A stretch of DNA of 64,000 nucleotides from Massospora cicadina (Eukaryota; Entomophthoromycota; Entomophthoromycetes; Entomophthorales; Entomophthoraceae). Location of the stretch: NCBI GenBank assembly GCA_022478985.1, contig JAKSZP010014548.1, positions 124,001-188,000 on the forward strand. Direction: 5' to 3'. Below, in pieces: positions 30,610 through 41,464 of the stretch; positions within the stretch are counted from its first letter, which is position 1; each line of letters starts with the position of its first letter. A program made the translations under genes and the position numbers. Under the pieces are notes generated by a model, which saw only the letters and a list, made by a program, of their open reading frames with translations, was not told where the DNA came from and searched no databases.

Positions 30610-31693
30610 GATCTGACCACTTGCAGGATCATTGATGGTATACACGTTGACTCCAGTTTTCTCTAGGACTTCGAATGGACCAATCCAAATACTGGCCAGC
30701 TTGTGTTTCCAGACGTAGCATGTTGGTCATGGAAGAAAACAATATTGCCTTCCTTGAACAGCACCAGCCCGCTATGACATGCCTGATCAGAAGCCTAATT
30801 CTTGATCTTTTTGGCTAAACTGAAGGAATATGCTTCATTTTGCAGTTAGATCAGAATGTTAATGAGGTTTTTCAAATAATGGTGGGGTTCCAGTCCACCA
30901 GTGTCTTCTACACAAGAATAAAGTAATGCAGGAAGAGCTAGATGTCAGCCATATAGTAGTTGGAAGGGACTCTTCCCAATGGCGGAATGGTAGCTAATGT
31001 TATAGGCAAATATGGCAGTGGAAAGGGAGAGCTCCAATCAGAAGGTCAATCCGTTACTAATTTTTGTAGTATGTTCACCAGAGTTCTATTCACTCATTTG
31101 ACCATTCCATTGGATTTGGGGTGATATGGGGTCATCAGAACCCCACGGATTCCCATAAGCTCATTAAGTTTGGGTAGGTTTTGTGAGGAAAAGTTGGTCC
31201 CGTTATCAGTGAGAATAAACTGAGGGCAGCCATGTCACTGAATAATGCATTTCATCATGAACCTGGCCAAAGTAACCGCCCCCAAGTCTCATATTGCCCT
31301 CGCTTCATCCCACCAGGTCAAGTGGTTGATAGCCACAAGTATGTACTTATACCAGTTATCTCCAGTTGGTAAGGGGCCAATGATGTCAAGGGAAACTGTG
31401 TGCCAGGTGAAATGTGGTTTCACTAACCAATATGACATCATATGGCAAAATGGCTTCTCCACTTGGCACTGATGGTAACAGGAAATAGTTTTGAGCAGAT
31501 CGAAGCTCATACTTTCCCAATAATACCAGGGGCGTAAAAACTCCATAGTCTTACGCACTCCACCATGCCTGACTGCCTTGTGCGCGCTCATAATGATTCC
31601 TGGTAATGCTGAGGGCGCGGAAAATTCACCATAGAATACTGATCCGCTTGTACAGTTCCCCATTCTGTTAGAAGGTATTTGTTCACATCTCAT
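30610..31693 (-). pseudogene. pol: G6 integrase
   Basis: Minus strand. A zinc-domain-like stretch with His residues and SCYHQC leads to VSLDIIGPLPTGDNW (first Asp), then VAINHLTWW, where Asp is usual. [11 protein letters not shown] (second Asp) follows, and [10 protein letters not shown] then a stop, where the catalytic Glu codon has become AAA (31097-31099) and the next Arg codon TGA. The C-terminal IWIGPFEVLEKTGVNVYTIN motif lies near 30650-30710. Not active. Confidence 0.8.
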
Positions 31694-31705
31694 TTAGCAC
31701 TTTGA

Positions 31706-32143
31706 TCACTTGGGGCGGTTCATTATTGTATTTTCCGCTGAGCATAAATCATACATCACGTCGCTGAGGTCCGCTGTCACTGCAATAGTCAGTAATTGAG
31801 ATAAACAGTCAGAGTTCTGATGCTTTACTACTGGTCGATGGAGAATCTCAAAATCATAAGCTTGTAAGTTAAGAGCCCATCGAGCCAACTGGCCTTCAGG
31901 TTCTTTCAGGGTCTGCAACCAGAGTAATGACGCATGATCTGTAACAACTTTAAACTTTACCCCATGCAGATAGACTCTGAATTGCTTATATTCATAAATC
32001 ACTGCTAAGCACTCCTGCTCAGTCACAGTATAATTACGCTTGTGACAGTTCATACTTTGACTACAGTACGTTACTGGATGTTCTTCTCCCTTGTCAGCTT
32101 TCTGAGAAAGTACAGCCCCAACAGCAGAGAGGGACGCATCCAT
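31706..32143 (-). CDS. pol: G6 RNase H domain, open frame
   Basis: 145 uninterrupted codons on the minus strand: MDASLSAVGAVLSQ (catalytic Asp), NYTVTEQECLAVIYEYKQF (catalytic Glu) and VVTDHASLLWLQ (catalytic Asp). The C-terminal side replaces the usual DxLSR with SDCLSQL. It is part of Pol, read from RT upstream; the ATG is incidental. Confidence 0.85.
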   Translation of the reverse strand: MDASLSAVGAVLSQKADKGEEHPVTYCSQSMNCHKRNYTVTEQECLAVIYEYKQFRVYLHGVKFKVVTDHASLLWLQTLKEPEGQLARWALNLQAYDFEILHRPVVKHQNSDCLSQLLTIAVTADLSDVMYDLCSAENTIMNRPK

Positions 32144-32179
32144 CTAAATGATAAACTCCTGATTAAAGTTCAGATATCA

Positions 32180-33080
32180 TAACACCGGTGCACTGATCAG
32201 CGCTGTATAGAGTGTATTGAAAGCGGATTGATGACGTTTCTGTCCATTCAAACAAAGTTTCCTTTTTTAACAACTCAAATAGTGGGCCCCCAATACAGCT
32301 AAAATTAGGGGAGAAAATGCCAGTAGTAATTGATTATTCCAAAATACCTGTATGTTGCGCTTACTATTGGGAGTAGTCATTTTGCTGATGGCCTCCATCT
32401 TAGCTGGCTGTGGCTTCAGCCCTTAGAGTCTACCACAAACCCCAAGTATTCCAGATGATCTTTAAAGAAGTTACATTTTTGAGGTTTAATTTTAATGTTC
32501 GCCTCAGCCAGCCGGCAGAATACTGCTTTGAGGTGGTTGATATGCTCCAAAAAGGTTCAAGAGAAAACATTAATATCATCAATGTATACAAGAATGAGTG
32601 AAAGTTTCAGGTCACTGAGAATAGTGTCCATGGCTCGCTGAAACGTAGCTGGGGAGTTGCACAGCCCTTGAGGCATCTGCGTCAGTTAAAAAAGGCCGTT
32701 AGAGGTGATTACAGCACATTTTTCCTATTACGCCAGGGGTAACTCGATTTTCCAGTAACCTGATATCAAGTCCATCACAGAAAAATAACGGGCTCCCCCT
32801 AATCATTCCAAAGCATAGTCAATTCTTGGCAAATGGTACAAATCTTTTTTCATAATACTATTGAGCTTCAGGTATTCTATTACTACGCAGTTGGTGCGGT
32901 CCTTCTTTTTTACAATTAGAACAAACAAAGCCTATGGGCTTTTGGACGGTTTGAGCATCCCTTGCTCTAGCAACTTGTCAATTTCATTAGTAACAATGTC
33001 TTCTGCTTCCCACAATTGGTGGTTCGGCTGAGACCATATAGGAGGATGATCTCCTGTGTCTACTCGATGGACCACCCCCT
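32180..33080 (-). pseudogene. pol: G6 reverse transcriptase (broken)
   Basis: Minus strand, in order: EIDKLLEQGMLKPSKSP, VLIVKKKDRTN, FSVMDLISGYWKIELP (motif A), [17 protein letters not shown] and [11 protein letters not shown], where the catalytic YxDD reads YIDD. Thumb LAEANIKIKPQKCNFF and YLGFVVDSKG follow. Stops interrupt it about every 50 codons, but both catalytic motifs are intact. Confidence 0.85.
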
Positions 33081-33089
33081 GAGCATACC

Positions 33090-33530
33090 CTAAATCATGA
33101 TTGTTGACAGTAAAAATCCCCTTATACTTCTAAATAAAGCTGTTGCTTGGTCTTTTTGTTCTTCTGATATTCCAGTTAAATTACTCCGCGGTGCCACCAT
33201 TAGTATGTTGGCAGGTTTCTTGGTTGGTAGACAAAATTCATCCAACGACCCAAAATCATGAACCTGACAGACCTCATCTATTGGAATCAGATGTAAATAT
33301 GCTACAATTTGGTGTTGGCGGATTTGCATTGGGTCACTCTGGAGGTTTGCTAACAAAACCTTAATCTCTCCATGTCCCAGAAGTATAATCCCTGGAGCCA
33401 CATGCAGCTCAAACCGTGTTTGATGATAGAGCCCAATGACTTCCCCATATAACCCACTCGGCACTTTCACCTCTAACTCAGAGTTCACTAGGACTTGATG
33501 GCCAGAAGGTATAGATATGGGCCCTGCCAC
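33090..33530 (-). CDS. G6 dUTPase-like domain (open frame)
   Basis: 146 open codons between protease and RT. The order matches trimeric dUTPases: an SGHQVLVNSELEVKVPSG strand, GLYGEVIGLY, GIILLGHGEIKVLLAN (compare the family GVIDxDYRGE-V-L-N motif) and QIVAYLHLIPI. The catalytic-loop Asp of the GVID motif is absent (ILLGHG), so activity is doubtful. The last 40 residues form the linker to RT. Family knowledge: dUTPases hydrolyse dUTP and some retroviruses place one inside pol. Confidence 0.6.
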   Translation of the reverse strand: MAGPISIPSGHQVLVNSELEVKVPSGLYGEVIGLYHQTRFELHVAPGIILLGHGEIKVLLANLQSDPMQIRQHQIVAYLHLIPIDEVCQVHDFGSLDEFCLPTKKPANILMVAPRSNLTGISEEQKDQATALFRSIRGFLLSTIMI

Positions 33531-33665
33531 TCAAAGAGGTATCCCTTGATATTCGTATATCTGCTGAGGGAAGGGGCCAAGTCTTGCGCTTTAGTTGGTG
33601 ATAGCGAACTGGCATCACCCCATCACTATAGGCAAGGTTGATATGGCTCATATGCACTGGATCCT

Positions 33666-34010
33666 TCAGTACTCCACTAGTGGTAAAGTAATTGGGATCC
33701 GTTGACCCAGAGTGGCGAGGGTCTCCTCTGAAATAGTAATGACAGCCCCAAAATGGCGCAGGAAAGTGGTCCTGATTAAAATGTCATAGTTTTCATTCAG
33801 CAGCACAATTGTCAGGGCTACAATGATAATGGATCCAAAGCGCAGAGGTAGCGCACTGTAAGTCCCCTCAGAGGTGGTGCTTACTGCTTCAGCAGTTCCG
33901 TACACCATTTGATGGTTCAAATCAGGTTTCATTGTCAACTTTGCCATCAATTTAATGGAAACATGTTGACTGGAGCACCGGTATCTATTATACCGCGAAC
34001 TCTATTTTTT
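33666..34010 (-). pseudogene. G6 aspartic protease
   Basis: Active site DTGAPVN is encoded at 33965-33985 (DTGA at 33974-33985, minus). An open stretch to 33666 contains ALPLRFGSIIIVALTIVL and the late strand YDILIRTTFLRHFGA. There is a substitution just upstream of the first Met, but the catalytic triplet is intact. Confidence 0.75.
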
Positions 34011-34435
34011 GCTATAAAAAATATCACAATATGTACACTCAGAATAAGAAGAATATTGACTGTTTAATATGTGAACATTTACAGGCTCTCTTTTTCAAGA
34101 AAACTCATTATACCCACACCAACTTGAGGGTATTCTTTGACAATGGCATCTACCAGAAGGGTGACATTTATCCCTTTCAGAGTTGGCGCATCCACAGCAG
34201 AATCAAGTTGGTCCAAGGAAGCTTGATCAAGCATTTGACAGGCATACAGCTTCAGTTGTTCAGGGGACTCTTCTTCCGCCGCCGCCTTGGCTTGAGCTTG
34301 GGTTACTACATTTACTCCTCCAACTGGTTGCTGATTTATAAGTCCATCATCGTACTGAAGGGACTTTTGCAGAGTATACTACTATTGATTTGGGGACATT
34401 TTGAGTGGGTATCACGGAGGTAGAGGATCCCGTCT

Positions 34436-35912
34436 CTACTCCGCTCCATCTTTTCCCTGATAGTATTGATCTTGGTGTACATAGTTCACACGGTGGTTAT
34501 GGCAGAATTTTGCCAAATGACCAGGGCAACCGCATTTGTAGCAGTTAACCCCATAAGAGCCACGTCCTTGATTATCATTAGAGGGTCCATACTGGAAAAG
34601 TTTGGGGTCATTCAATGTAACCAGCCCCAGGTCAGTAAGCTGATTGTTGACAGTCGGCATAGCTAGGTCCTTGTTGGTAGCTAGGTTGCTGATGGTTTTC
34701 ATGACCAGCCCATGGAAGCTGATTGAACTGTTGAGTATAATTTGGCCAAGGATGAGGTGCAGAGCTATAGTAAGGTTGAGGGTTGCTAGGTAGAACGTGA
34801 GTCAGATGAGAGTATTCTCCTGAATAAGAGGGTGCAGTAGCAGCGGTAGTCTTTGGTTCCATATTTGGTGGTGGAAAGTTAGGGGATACATGACGCAAAA
34901 ACTGTACAATCTTGAGCAGAGGTACGTCATCATCCAGAAGCAGTCAAATAACATTATGAAGTTCACGATATGGCTTCACCATGGAGGTCATGGCAATGCA
35001 CATGTCGGCTTTTGCTAAATACCCAACTCCAATCAGCACATGGGCTTTTGTTGTGAATCAATCAGCAAACTCTAGGAGAGTCTCTTTTTGACAGAATCCA
35101 ATTGTTAAGAATTCTGCTTTTCACTGTGACAGCTTTGAAGTACCCCCAAACAGGCGGAGTACAGTATCCTTTACGTCCATATAGGTGACAGAGCTACTTT
35201 GGAGGTAACAGGTGACCTGATCGGTGCTTCTGACATCCAAGGCAGATATTAACAACTTAGCCTTCCGTCTATCAGGGGCACCTTCTGCTGCAAACTCAAA
35301 CCATTTGAAGAGCCCATGAACGTTTTCATTGCGGTCAAACAGAGGTAATTTTTTGATATTAACCTCCTTATCCTGGTCATGGGGCTTTTGGCCATACTGA
35401 AAAATGGATTGGGATCCAAAAGTGGTTTCTCAATGAGGAGCTGGATTAGTGGAAGTTGAGATGCCCGCCACTTCTGGGGTAGCATGACCTTCTGCCATGG
35501 GCGGTACTACAATTACTTGAGGGAAGAGTTGCTCCAACTCATATTCGTATCTGGTACTACCATCCTGGGTGCAGTAGGTCCATCCAGCGTCATATTCATC
35601 CTCATATGATGCCCCCTCTTGATGGTCATCATTGTCCCAGAGAGAAGGCCAAGAGGTATTGGTCAATCTTCATTCTGTGCACTGCAGCTGTTTGGTGGTA
35701 TCATTCAATCTTTTGGAGAGTTCTTTGTTTTGTTGTCCCAAGATTTTCATTTGGCTAAACGTACTAACAAGTTGGTGCATGACAGCATCTCGTTCTTGAA
35801 GAAGTTCATCTTGGTTTTTGAGTACCACGTCTAAGGTAACTTTGAGTTCCTCATATCCAGCTGGCGCGGTGTTTCGTGAAAATTCCCCCAAAACACATCT
35901 TATGCAAGGCAT
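34436..35912 (-). pseudogene. gag: G6 gag (broken)
   Basis: ATG at 35912 begins a coiled-coil N-terminus (VVLKNQDELLQERD ... LGQQNKELSKRLND). A TGA at 35670-35672 is followed in the same frame by an acidic linker (to 35430), capsid-like helices (LISALDVRSTDQVTCYL near 35200), a Pro/Tyr/Gln-rich segment (34632-34898) and a perfect zinc knuckle C-x2-C-x4-H-x4-C at 34502-34543 (CYKCGCPGHLAKFC). The frame is also open upstream through the primer-binding site into U5 as far as 36083. Confidence 0.8.
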
Positions 35913-35958
35913 GGCTGGAGACTGGAGTTCCGGAGTGTTAGGTGGTTGATCAATGTGA

Positions 35959-35976
35959 CCCTTGTAGTGAGCACCA
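35959..35976 (-). other. G6 primer-binding site
   Basis: Minus strand TGGTGCTCACTACAAGGG, 1 nt after the 5' LTR end at 35978. Two changes from the consensus of G7. Confidence 0.8.
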
Positions 35977-35977
35977 C

Positions 35978-36557
35978 TGTTATAAATTAAGATGGTATCT
36001 TTAGGATCTGTCATGTTATTCGCACAGGTCAAACTCACTGAGCAACAGACAGACAATGTGGGGATCGTTGGTCCTTTGGACACACTTGAAAATATACTAA
36101 AAATAGGACCAATTGCCCCAATTGATTCTTTATTTCTTTTTTATAGATACAGCTACCTTTCGCTGTCCCATTTCTTCTACGCTATCAACAAACCTTCTTT
36201 TCTCAATCGCCCATCTTGCTTATATACAGCAACTTCAGGCGATACTGCTCTCATAGCTTGGGCTATTCTATTCCGCTGAATCTTCTCAAATTTGGCTTGT
36301 TATTCTCTAATCCTCTGTCGCCCTAATTGTAAGAGGTTTACTTCATATCCGTTGAATGTTGACATCACCTTATCGCCTTATTACCTTATTGCCTTATATT
36401 GAGGTGATCCAATAAAACCATCATATCCAATAAAAACCTGTTATATCCCAATATCGCCTCATCTCAAGGCACTTGAATAACCATACTGATATCATCTTTG
36501 GTGGATTCCACCCTAGCTGTCCCTCAATTATCATCCAGTCATATCAGAATCATGACA
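35978..36557 (-). repeat. G6 5' LTR
   Basis: 580 bp, the right-hand copy. The tandem CCTTATYGC-like run has one unit fewer than the left copy. A minus-strand AATAAA-type signal is not obvious. Confidence 0.9.
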
Positions 36558-36562
36558 ATGTG
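36558..36562 (+). repeat. G6 target-site duplication, right (ATGTG)
   Basis: Identical to 29943-29947. Confidence 0.9.
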
Positions 36563-37098
36563 CCTTTTTGTTAGACACCCAAGTGCCAGCAGGCATTCAA
36601 GTCGATCAAAGAGGTGTTTTTATCTCCGCCTATCCTGAAACATGCAGATCCTTCCAAGACATATATCATCATATGCAATGCCTGCTCAGTGGTAGTGGGG
36701 GCAGTTCTGCTCCAGGAGCACGATGGATTGGACCATACAGTTGCCTACTTTTACAAAAGTTCTCCTCCATGGAGCAATCCTGGGCCATCTACAATAAGGA
36801 GTTGGCAGCTGTTGCATGGGCGTTAACTCAATGGAGGTATCTGTTGTAGGGTGCCCAGCATGAGTTAACTGTGCGCACAGATCATCAAGATCTTTTTTGT
36901 TTCTGTAAACCCCAGAAATTGGTGCATTGGCAAGCTCGCACCTATTGGAACTTGTTCAGTTTCAATTTAAAATACAAATTTGTAAAAGGCGTGATTAATG
37001 CACTTCCCAATTATCTCAGCTGCAACCCAGCCCACTGTCCCTCAGAACCAGATGAAGTGGACCTCGTTACTATGATCCCCACCGCCCAAATTTGTTGA
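36563..37098 (+). pseudogene. pol: G5 RT connection and RNase H, part downstream of G6
   Basis: Coding resumes in phase with 29947 as CCT TTT TGT TAG (36563-36574; TAG where Trp is expected), then TPKCQQAFKSIKEVFLSPPI. RNase H fragments follow in two frames: CNACSVVVGAVLLQEHD (Asp changed to Asn), IYNKELAAVAWALTQWRY (Glu kept) and VRTDHQDLFCF (Asp kept). The end motif is degenerate (NALPNYLS). Confidence 0.85.
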
Positions 37099-37171
37099 TT
37101 GTTCCCCCTGTTGTCTCTTCAGTTACCCTTGCTCCCAACGCCCCACTAGTTGCACAGGTCTTGCAGCCTAA

Positions 37172-38105
37172 ATGACCTGCCCTGAAGGTGTGGATTTATT
37201 TGAGCAATTGTCCCTCCAAAGTCAAAAACACTTTCTGTATTCCTTGGTAGAGGGCCTCATTTATTTTAAGTCGTGGATTTGGGTTCCCCTCTCTTCAGAG
37301 CTGAGGTATTTTGTGCGCATCACAACCCTCCCACGATTGGCCATCCAGGCATTAAGAAATACATCATTTTGATCAAGCGGACTTACAATTGGGCGGGTTT
37401 AACTAAGGAAGTTCTGGCCTAGATTGCCAATTGCATTACTTGTTCTTGGGCTAACTTGGATCGCTCAGGAAGAAATGGCCACCTACACCCCTTACAACAG
37501 GCGGAGGGTCCATGGAGATTGGTGTCCATGGTTTTTATTGTCGAACTCTTTGCTCTAATGAGTTTATGGTGGTGATGGTGGTGGTTGATTGTTTTACCAA
37601 GTTTTCCCTTTCTATACCCTGTGCTTCTGCAATCACATCAAAAGAAACTGCTTGTCTCTTTGTGCGCCATGTGTTTTCAATGTTTGGTCTCCCACAGGAG
37701 ATCATCAGCGACCATGGTTCACAGTTCAAAGTGCAATTCTGGGGTAAACTTTTATCTATTTTAAAAGTTTTCCTGTCACTCCATGGCATATCATCCCCAG
37801 TCCGATGGACAAACCAAGCGAGTTAACCAAGTCCTATAACAGTACCTGCGTTGTTATGCTGCAGCCGCACAGGACACCTGGGCTAATGACCTTCCCCTCA
37901 CTCAATTTGCCTACAACAACAGGATTCATGCTTCCATGGGGTTTCTCCTTATGAAGCGACGCTTGTATATAATCCCTACTTTTCAGTCAGACCCTGCTTG
38001 CAGCCCAAGGTCCAAGCTGCTACAGATCATGCTGAATATATTAGGTCTACTCAATCCTTAGTGCGGTAGCACCCCACTAAAGCTATCAAAGACTACAAAC
38101 AATTC
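37172..38105 (+). pseudogene. pol: G5 integrase (catalytic Glu changed to Lys)
   Basis: Open segments at 37172-37372 (start of the zinc domain) and 37512-37826 carry VVMVVVDCFTKFS (first Asp region) and EIISDHGSQFKVQFW (second Asp). In the next frame YHPQSDGQTKRVNQ has AAG at 37816-37818 where the catalytic Glu codon should be. Further stops follow. Confidence 0.8.
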
Positions 38106-38600
38106 GTGGATCACAAAAGACTTCCTGGTCATGACATAATGGTGGTCTCTTATGTTATGCTCAATATGCGTCATTTAAGAATGCAGGTACCCTCCTGTAA
38201 GTTTGCAAGTAAGCGTTTGGGCCTTCATTTGATGGAGGAAGTCTTGGGCAATGGTGCGTTCCAGTTAAAACTACTAGCCCATTGGAAACAGCACCCCATC
38301 TTCCACGTTTCTCAGTTGTCACCATTTATAGGGACAGTTCCTGCAGATCCTAAGCTGATTGTAATTGAAAATGCGGAGGAGGCTGAAATGGAAAGTATTC
38401 TAGAATCCTGCAAGTCCTGAAGGTTTGTTCAGTACCTCATGGCTTGAAAAAGTTATCTGGCCTATGGGAATAGTTGGGTCAATAACTGCGATTGCGCTAA
38501 CTACATGAAACTGGTTGAAACGTTTTATGAGTCCCACCCTGACACTCCACACCCCTAAAAAAGTCGCAACCATAATGGTGATCAAATTGCCCAAAGTGCA
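38106..38600 (+). pseudogene. pol: G5 integrase C-terminus and chromodomain
   Basis: Open to TGA at 38420: GNGAFQLKLLAHWKQHPIFH and VSQLSPF are the integrase C-terminal region. EEAEMESILESCKS starts the chromodomain, which continues past the stop as RFVQYLMA...GNSWVNNCDCANYMKLVETF. That pattern closely parallels the G2 chromodomain (NSWVSVCDCA). Confidence 0.75.
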
Positions 38601-38664
38601 AAAAATTTGGCCCTTGTGCAGTTTCCCAGTGGCGGCGCCCTCCCTTTGGAAAAAGGAAAGGTAA

Positions 38665-40091
38665 TGTAAGTCCCAGAGAACGTCCCCTGTGTGTGGATTG
38701 GGCGATCTTCCCATTTATGAATAAAAAGGGTCCAAAGAGGGTGGCTGTACCCCTCGTTACCCAGGGTGATTTCGCCCACATAGTAGATGAGCAATGGGTA
38801 AAGGCTCTCCCACTTCAGATTCCTCCCCCAGTGCCCACACTCACCCCAGCCAAACTTGTCCACCAGGTCATGGAAATCTGCCGCAAGATCACCAAATTGA
38901 AGTCAATTGGTCTGAAACTAATGGAAATCAAGCCCAACTATTGGAAACCACATAGTCAAAAAGAGATAAAGATTGAATTATCAGCTGGAATCACTGACAG
39001 TTTTGATTTGGCTAGCAGTACGATTGTAAAAGCTAACCCCCTCTTAAAATTGTTGGAAAGATCCCCAACGTGCAGGTAGTATCATTGGAAACCATTGACA
39101 ACAGTTCAAAGCTCCCATTCAGTAAGATGGGAGTTGCGGCTGATGTAACTCTTTTGACCAAACAAACTTCCCAGCAACTGAGAACGTGCAGGTTGGGCAT
39201 CCTGAACCCGTTTCCAACCAATTAGGACCGCCCCTACGTGGGGTGGCCCTGGGGAATTATCATTGCTCGTCAGGCCAGATGCCATCATGCCAACTGCTGT
39301 AAATGCAGTTGAGCCTCGGTTCAGGCGTTCAAGGTCAAACTGAAAGTGATTTGTCCTGCCACCAAATCCTTTATGTCAGTTCCATTGAGCTTATCTTCCC
39401 CCTTACCCAAAAAATTCGCCAGTTAGGTCAAGCTTGAGGGACCCAATCCCTGCTTGTTCCTGCATCAATCAAACACTATTTAATCAGTTACATTGCACTG
39501 AGAAATTTTTGATCAATTTTCTTCAATTCCTTTCAAATAAATTTCTGCCACAAAAACTATAAATTTTCACTTTATTGATATCCTTCTGGCAGCTTTCCTG
39601 ATGACATTACCCTGGTGGCCTGTCAGTCCCTATACTGAATGGGCTTTATTAGTTTTAATGATTACCATGACACCCACCCTCATCAACTAAATTCAGAGAT
39701 CCAGATATTTCTGGCAATTCAACCCCCTTATTTCGACTATCCACCTTCAATATACCAGGATCTTGTGGCCTTACATTCACCATTTCCAAGAAAGGATCAT
39801 CCCCTTATCTCCTCAGTTGTATTGAACCCACCTACCAATAACCTTGTAGAAACTATCCCAGTGGTATAATCCCCTGCAGCAATACCCCCAGGGTCTGGGG
39901 TTATCTCCATTTGGTTCATTTTCAGGTTGCTGTTCACAATTGCCCTACAACAACGAGTTATTGTTTACATTTTATGGCTCCATACAACGTCATACATGCG
40001 GCAATGCCTCTGGCATTTTGGCTTGCTTTTTGGGTGCTCACGCATCCCAACTGGAAGGCTGGTCTAAACTTCTTCTGCCGTTTTCATGAAA
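38665..40091 (+). repeat. G5 3' LTR
   Basis: Pairs with 26169-27594. The alpha and beta frames are better preserved here than in the 5' copy. The primer region is degenerate (about 39510-39525). Confidence 0.9.
38717..39079 (+). CDS. G5 alpha frame in U3 (121 codons)
   Basis: ATG 38717 opens a helical, basic protein wholly inside the LTR: PKRVAVPLVTQGDFAHIVDE, QWVKALPLQ, a Pro-rich turn, then LVHQVMEICRKITKLKSIGL. The frame is open upstream to the polypurine tract. D-x2-W-V-x-A and the following helix match the G2 alpha frame, and ICxxLxxxKxI matches G3. A conserved-looking Cys/His cluster (RCHHANCCKC) lies further on in another frame near 39270-39310. Function unknown. Confidence 0.45.
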   Translation: MNKKGPKRVAVPLVTQGDFAHIVDEQWVKALPLQIPPPVPTLTPAKLVHQVMEICRKITKLKSIGLKLMEIKPNYWKPHSQKEIKIELSAGITDSFDLASSTIVKANPLLKLLERSPTCR

Positions 40092-40096
40092 ACTAG
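39639..40096 (+). pseudogene. G5 beta frame, 3' LTR copy
   Basis: Two open segments, 39639-39869 (YHDTHPHQLNSEIQIFLAIQ ... LVETIPVV) and 39911-40096 (MAPYNVIHAAMPLAFWLAFW), are separated by a stop and a 1-nt indel absent from the 5' copy. The second ends in the right-hand target duplication. Confidence 0.5.
40092..40096 (+). repeat. G5 target-site duplication, right (ACTAG)
   Basis: Identical to 26164-26168. Confidence 0.85.
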
Positions 40097-41300
40097 GTGG
40101 GGGTTGCCAAATCATGCCCCTGATCAAAGCCATTAGGGGGAAGTTACTGATGGGATGCACTAGAAATGAGATAGTTATGCAGGGAGCGAATGACATCCTG
40201 CAGACAATGACTATGAGCTCTTTGGAAGCAAAAGCAGAATGAGTGATGGAAGCCATGAAAGGCAGGAAGCTTTGTGGCCCAACTTTGAAGAAATTGGATG
40301 GCAAAGTGAAGATCATATGCTGCAACATCTCAATCTAGAATGTTTTCAAATTGGAGGTGTTCAGAGCTATGGAGAGAGCCTTAGTTACTCAGGTCCTCAG
40401 TTCTGCATAAGGGAGTTTGGAATGTTTGCGGTTTCCTATGACCAATTCAGTTGACATTACAGCTGGTTTGTAATACTGGCCAAGTCAGAGAAGGAACTCT
40501 GGAAGAAATTCTGATCTGGCAAAGTTTAAATTGATTGAGAGTAGAGGGCATTGCTTCCAGAGGTTTAACAATGAATGTAGGAGTTTTTCACAATTGAAAA
40601 AAAACTAGGAGAGTTACAAAGTCTAACTTGGTAATTGACAAAAGAGGAAGGATTGGTCACAGGTCATTTGAGAAAATCGCTAACCTGGTTTCTTTGGGGT
40701 TGGATACCATTTCCAGTAATTCCATGGAAAGACTGACTACAAGTACTTGACTGGGATATGAGCCCTGGGAGGACCATAGAAGAGGTTTTGTCATGCAGAT
40801 TGACTAATTATTTGGAAGAGACAAAGGTCTTTATTGGACATGCTATCAAGCAGTTGTTGGTACCAAGACTCTTAATTTAACATATGAGCTGGAAGAGAGG
40901 GGGATGTCAGACTTTTATGATAGTTGACATTATGCACTCTGGAATCAGTTAAGCTCTAATTCCAGAGAAATTAATCTCAAAAATTAATGAGATAAGCTCT
41001 CCAGAGAAGAATTAAGAATGATATGAGCTAAAAAGCTATTACAAGAAGATAATAAGGGAGAATATAAAATGAGCATTCTTTATTGTACCATAAAATGAAA
41101 TCAACAGCAAGAGTCTCCTGTCAAGGATGAGGAGAAAATCAGGAAATCAAGGACACCAGGCCAAGAATCCTGAATATGACAGCGAGTCATATGCCCTGAT
41201 GAGGGGAAAACTGGATCCCAGGATTAATATTGTCATGAGTAAATTTATCAGCCTGGCATGACAGAAGGTCATGGGGACCACACTCTGAGTAGATGGTAGT
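40097..41300 (+). pseudogene. G4 gag-like, C-terminal part
   Basis: Continuation of G4 after G5. Frames are broken, but gag-like fragments occur (LYWTCYQAVVGTKTL, YELEERGMSDFYDS, REELRMI). I see no DTG, YxDD, RNase H or integrase motif before the 3' LTR at 41465. Confidence 0.4.
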
Positions 41301-41464
41301 GGGAAGGAAGAAGAAGAGAGCCACATATTGAAGGTCATCCTGAGTAGCGTCGAGTACCAATGACTGTACTCCCTTGAACCCAGGAAGTATTTGGCCTAGT
41401 GTACAAAGTGGTATCTTCCTGTCTTGATCTTATTCTTGCTAGAAAACTAGGCAAGAGGGGGATA

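Larger units (their letters stand above)
29948..36557 (-). mobile_element. G6: complete Ty3/gypsy element with dUTPase-like domain, inserted in G5
   Basis: Minus-oriented, 6.6 kb. The 5' LTR is on the right (35978-36557) and the 3' LTR on the left (29948-30534), with TGTCA...TAACA ends. The 5-bp duplication ATGTG is perfect. Gag, protease, dUTPase-like segment, RT, RNase H and integrase follow in order, all with some stops. A purine tract (minus strand of 30535-30550) abuts the 3' LTR. No chromodomain. It is the innermost insertion in its nest. Confidence 0.92.
26169..40091 (+). mobile_element. G5: chromodomain Ty3/gypsy element carrying G6
   Basis: LTRs 26169-27594 (1426 bp) and 38665-40091 (1427 bp), with a perfect 5-bp duplication ACTAG. 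A polypurine tract (ggaaaaaggaaaggtaa) precedes the 3' LTR. The internal order is beta leader, gag-like, protease, RT, then after G6, RNase H, integrase and chromodomain. All are broken by stops and single-base indels. It belongs to the self-priming group with G2 and G3. Confidence 0.9.

Noticed and set aside
34031..34423. Plus-strand 130-codon frame
   Set aside because: Antisense to G6 gag/protease, whose zinc knuckle and DTGA are on the minus strand.
38497..38863. Overlapping minus-strand frames at the G5 3' LTR start
   Set aside because: Plus-strand chromodomain and alpha frame explain the openness; the minus frames have no shared motif.
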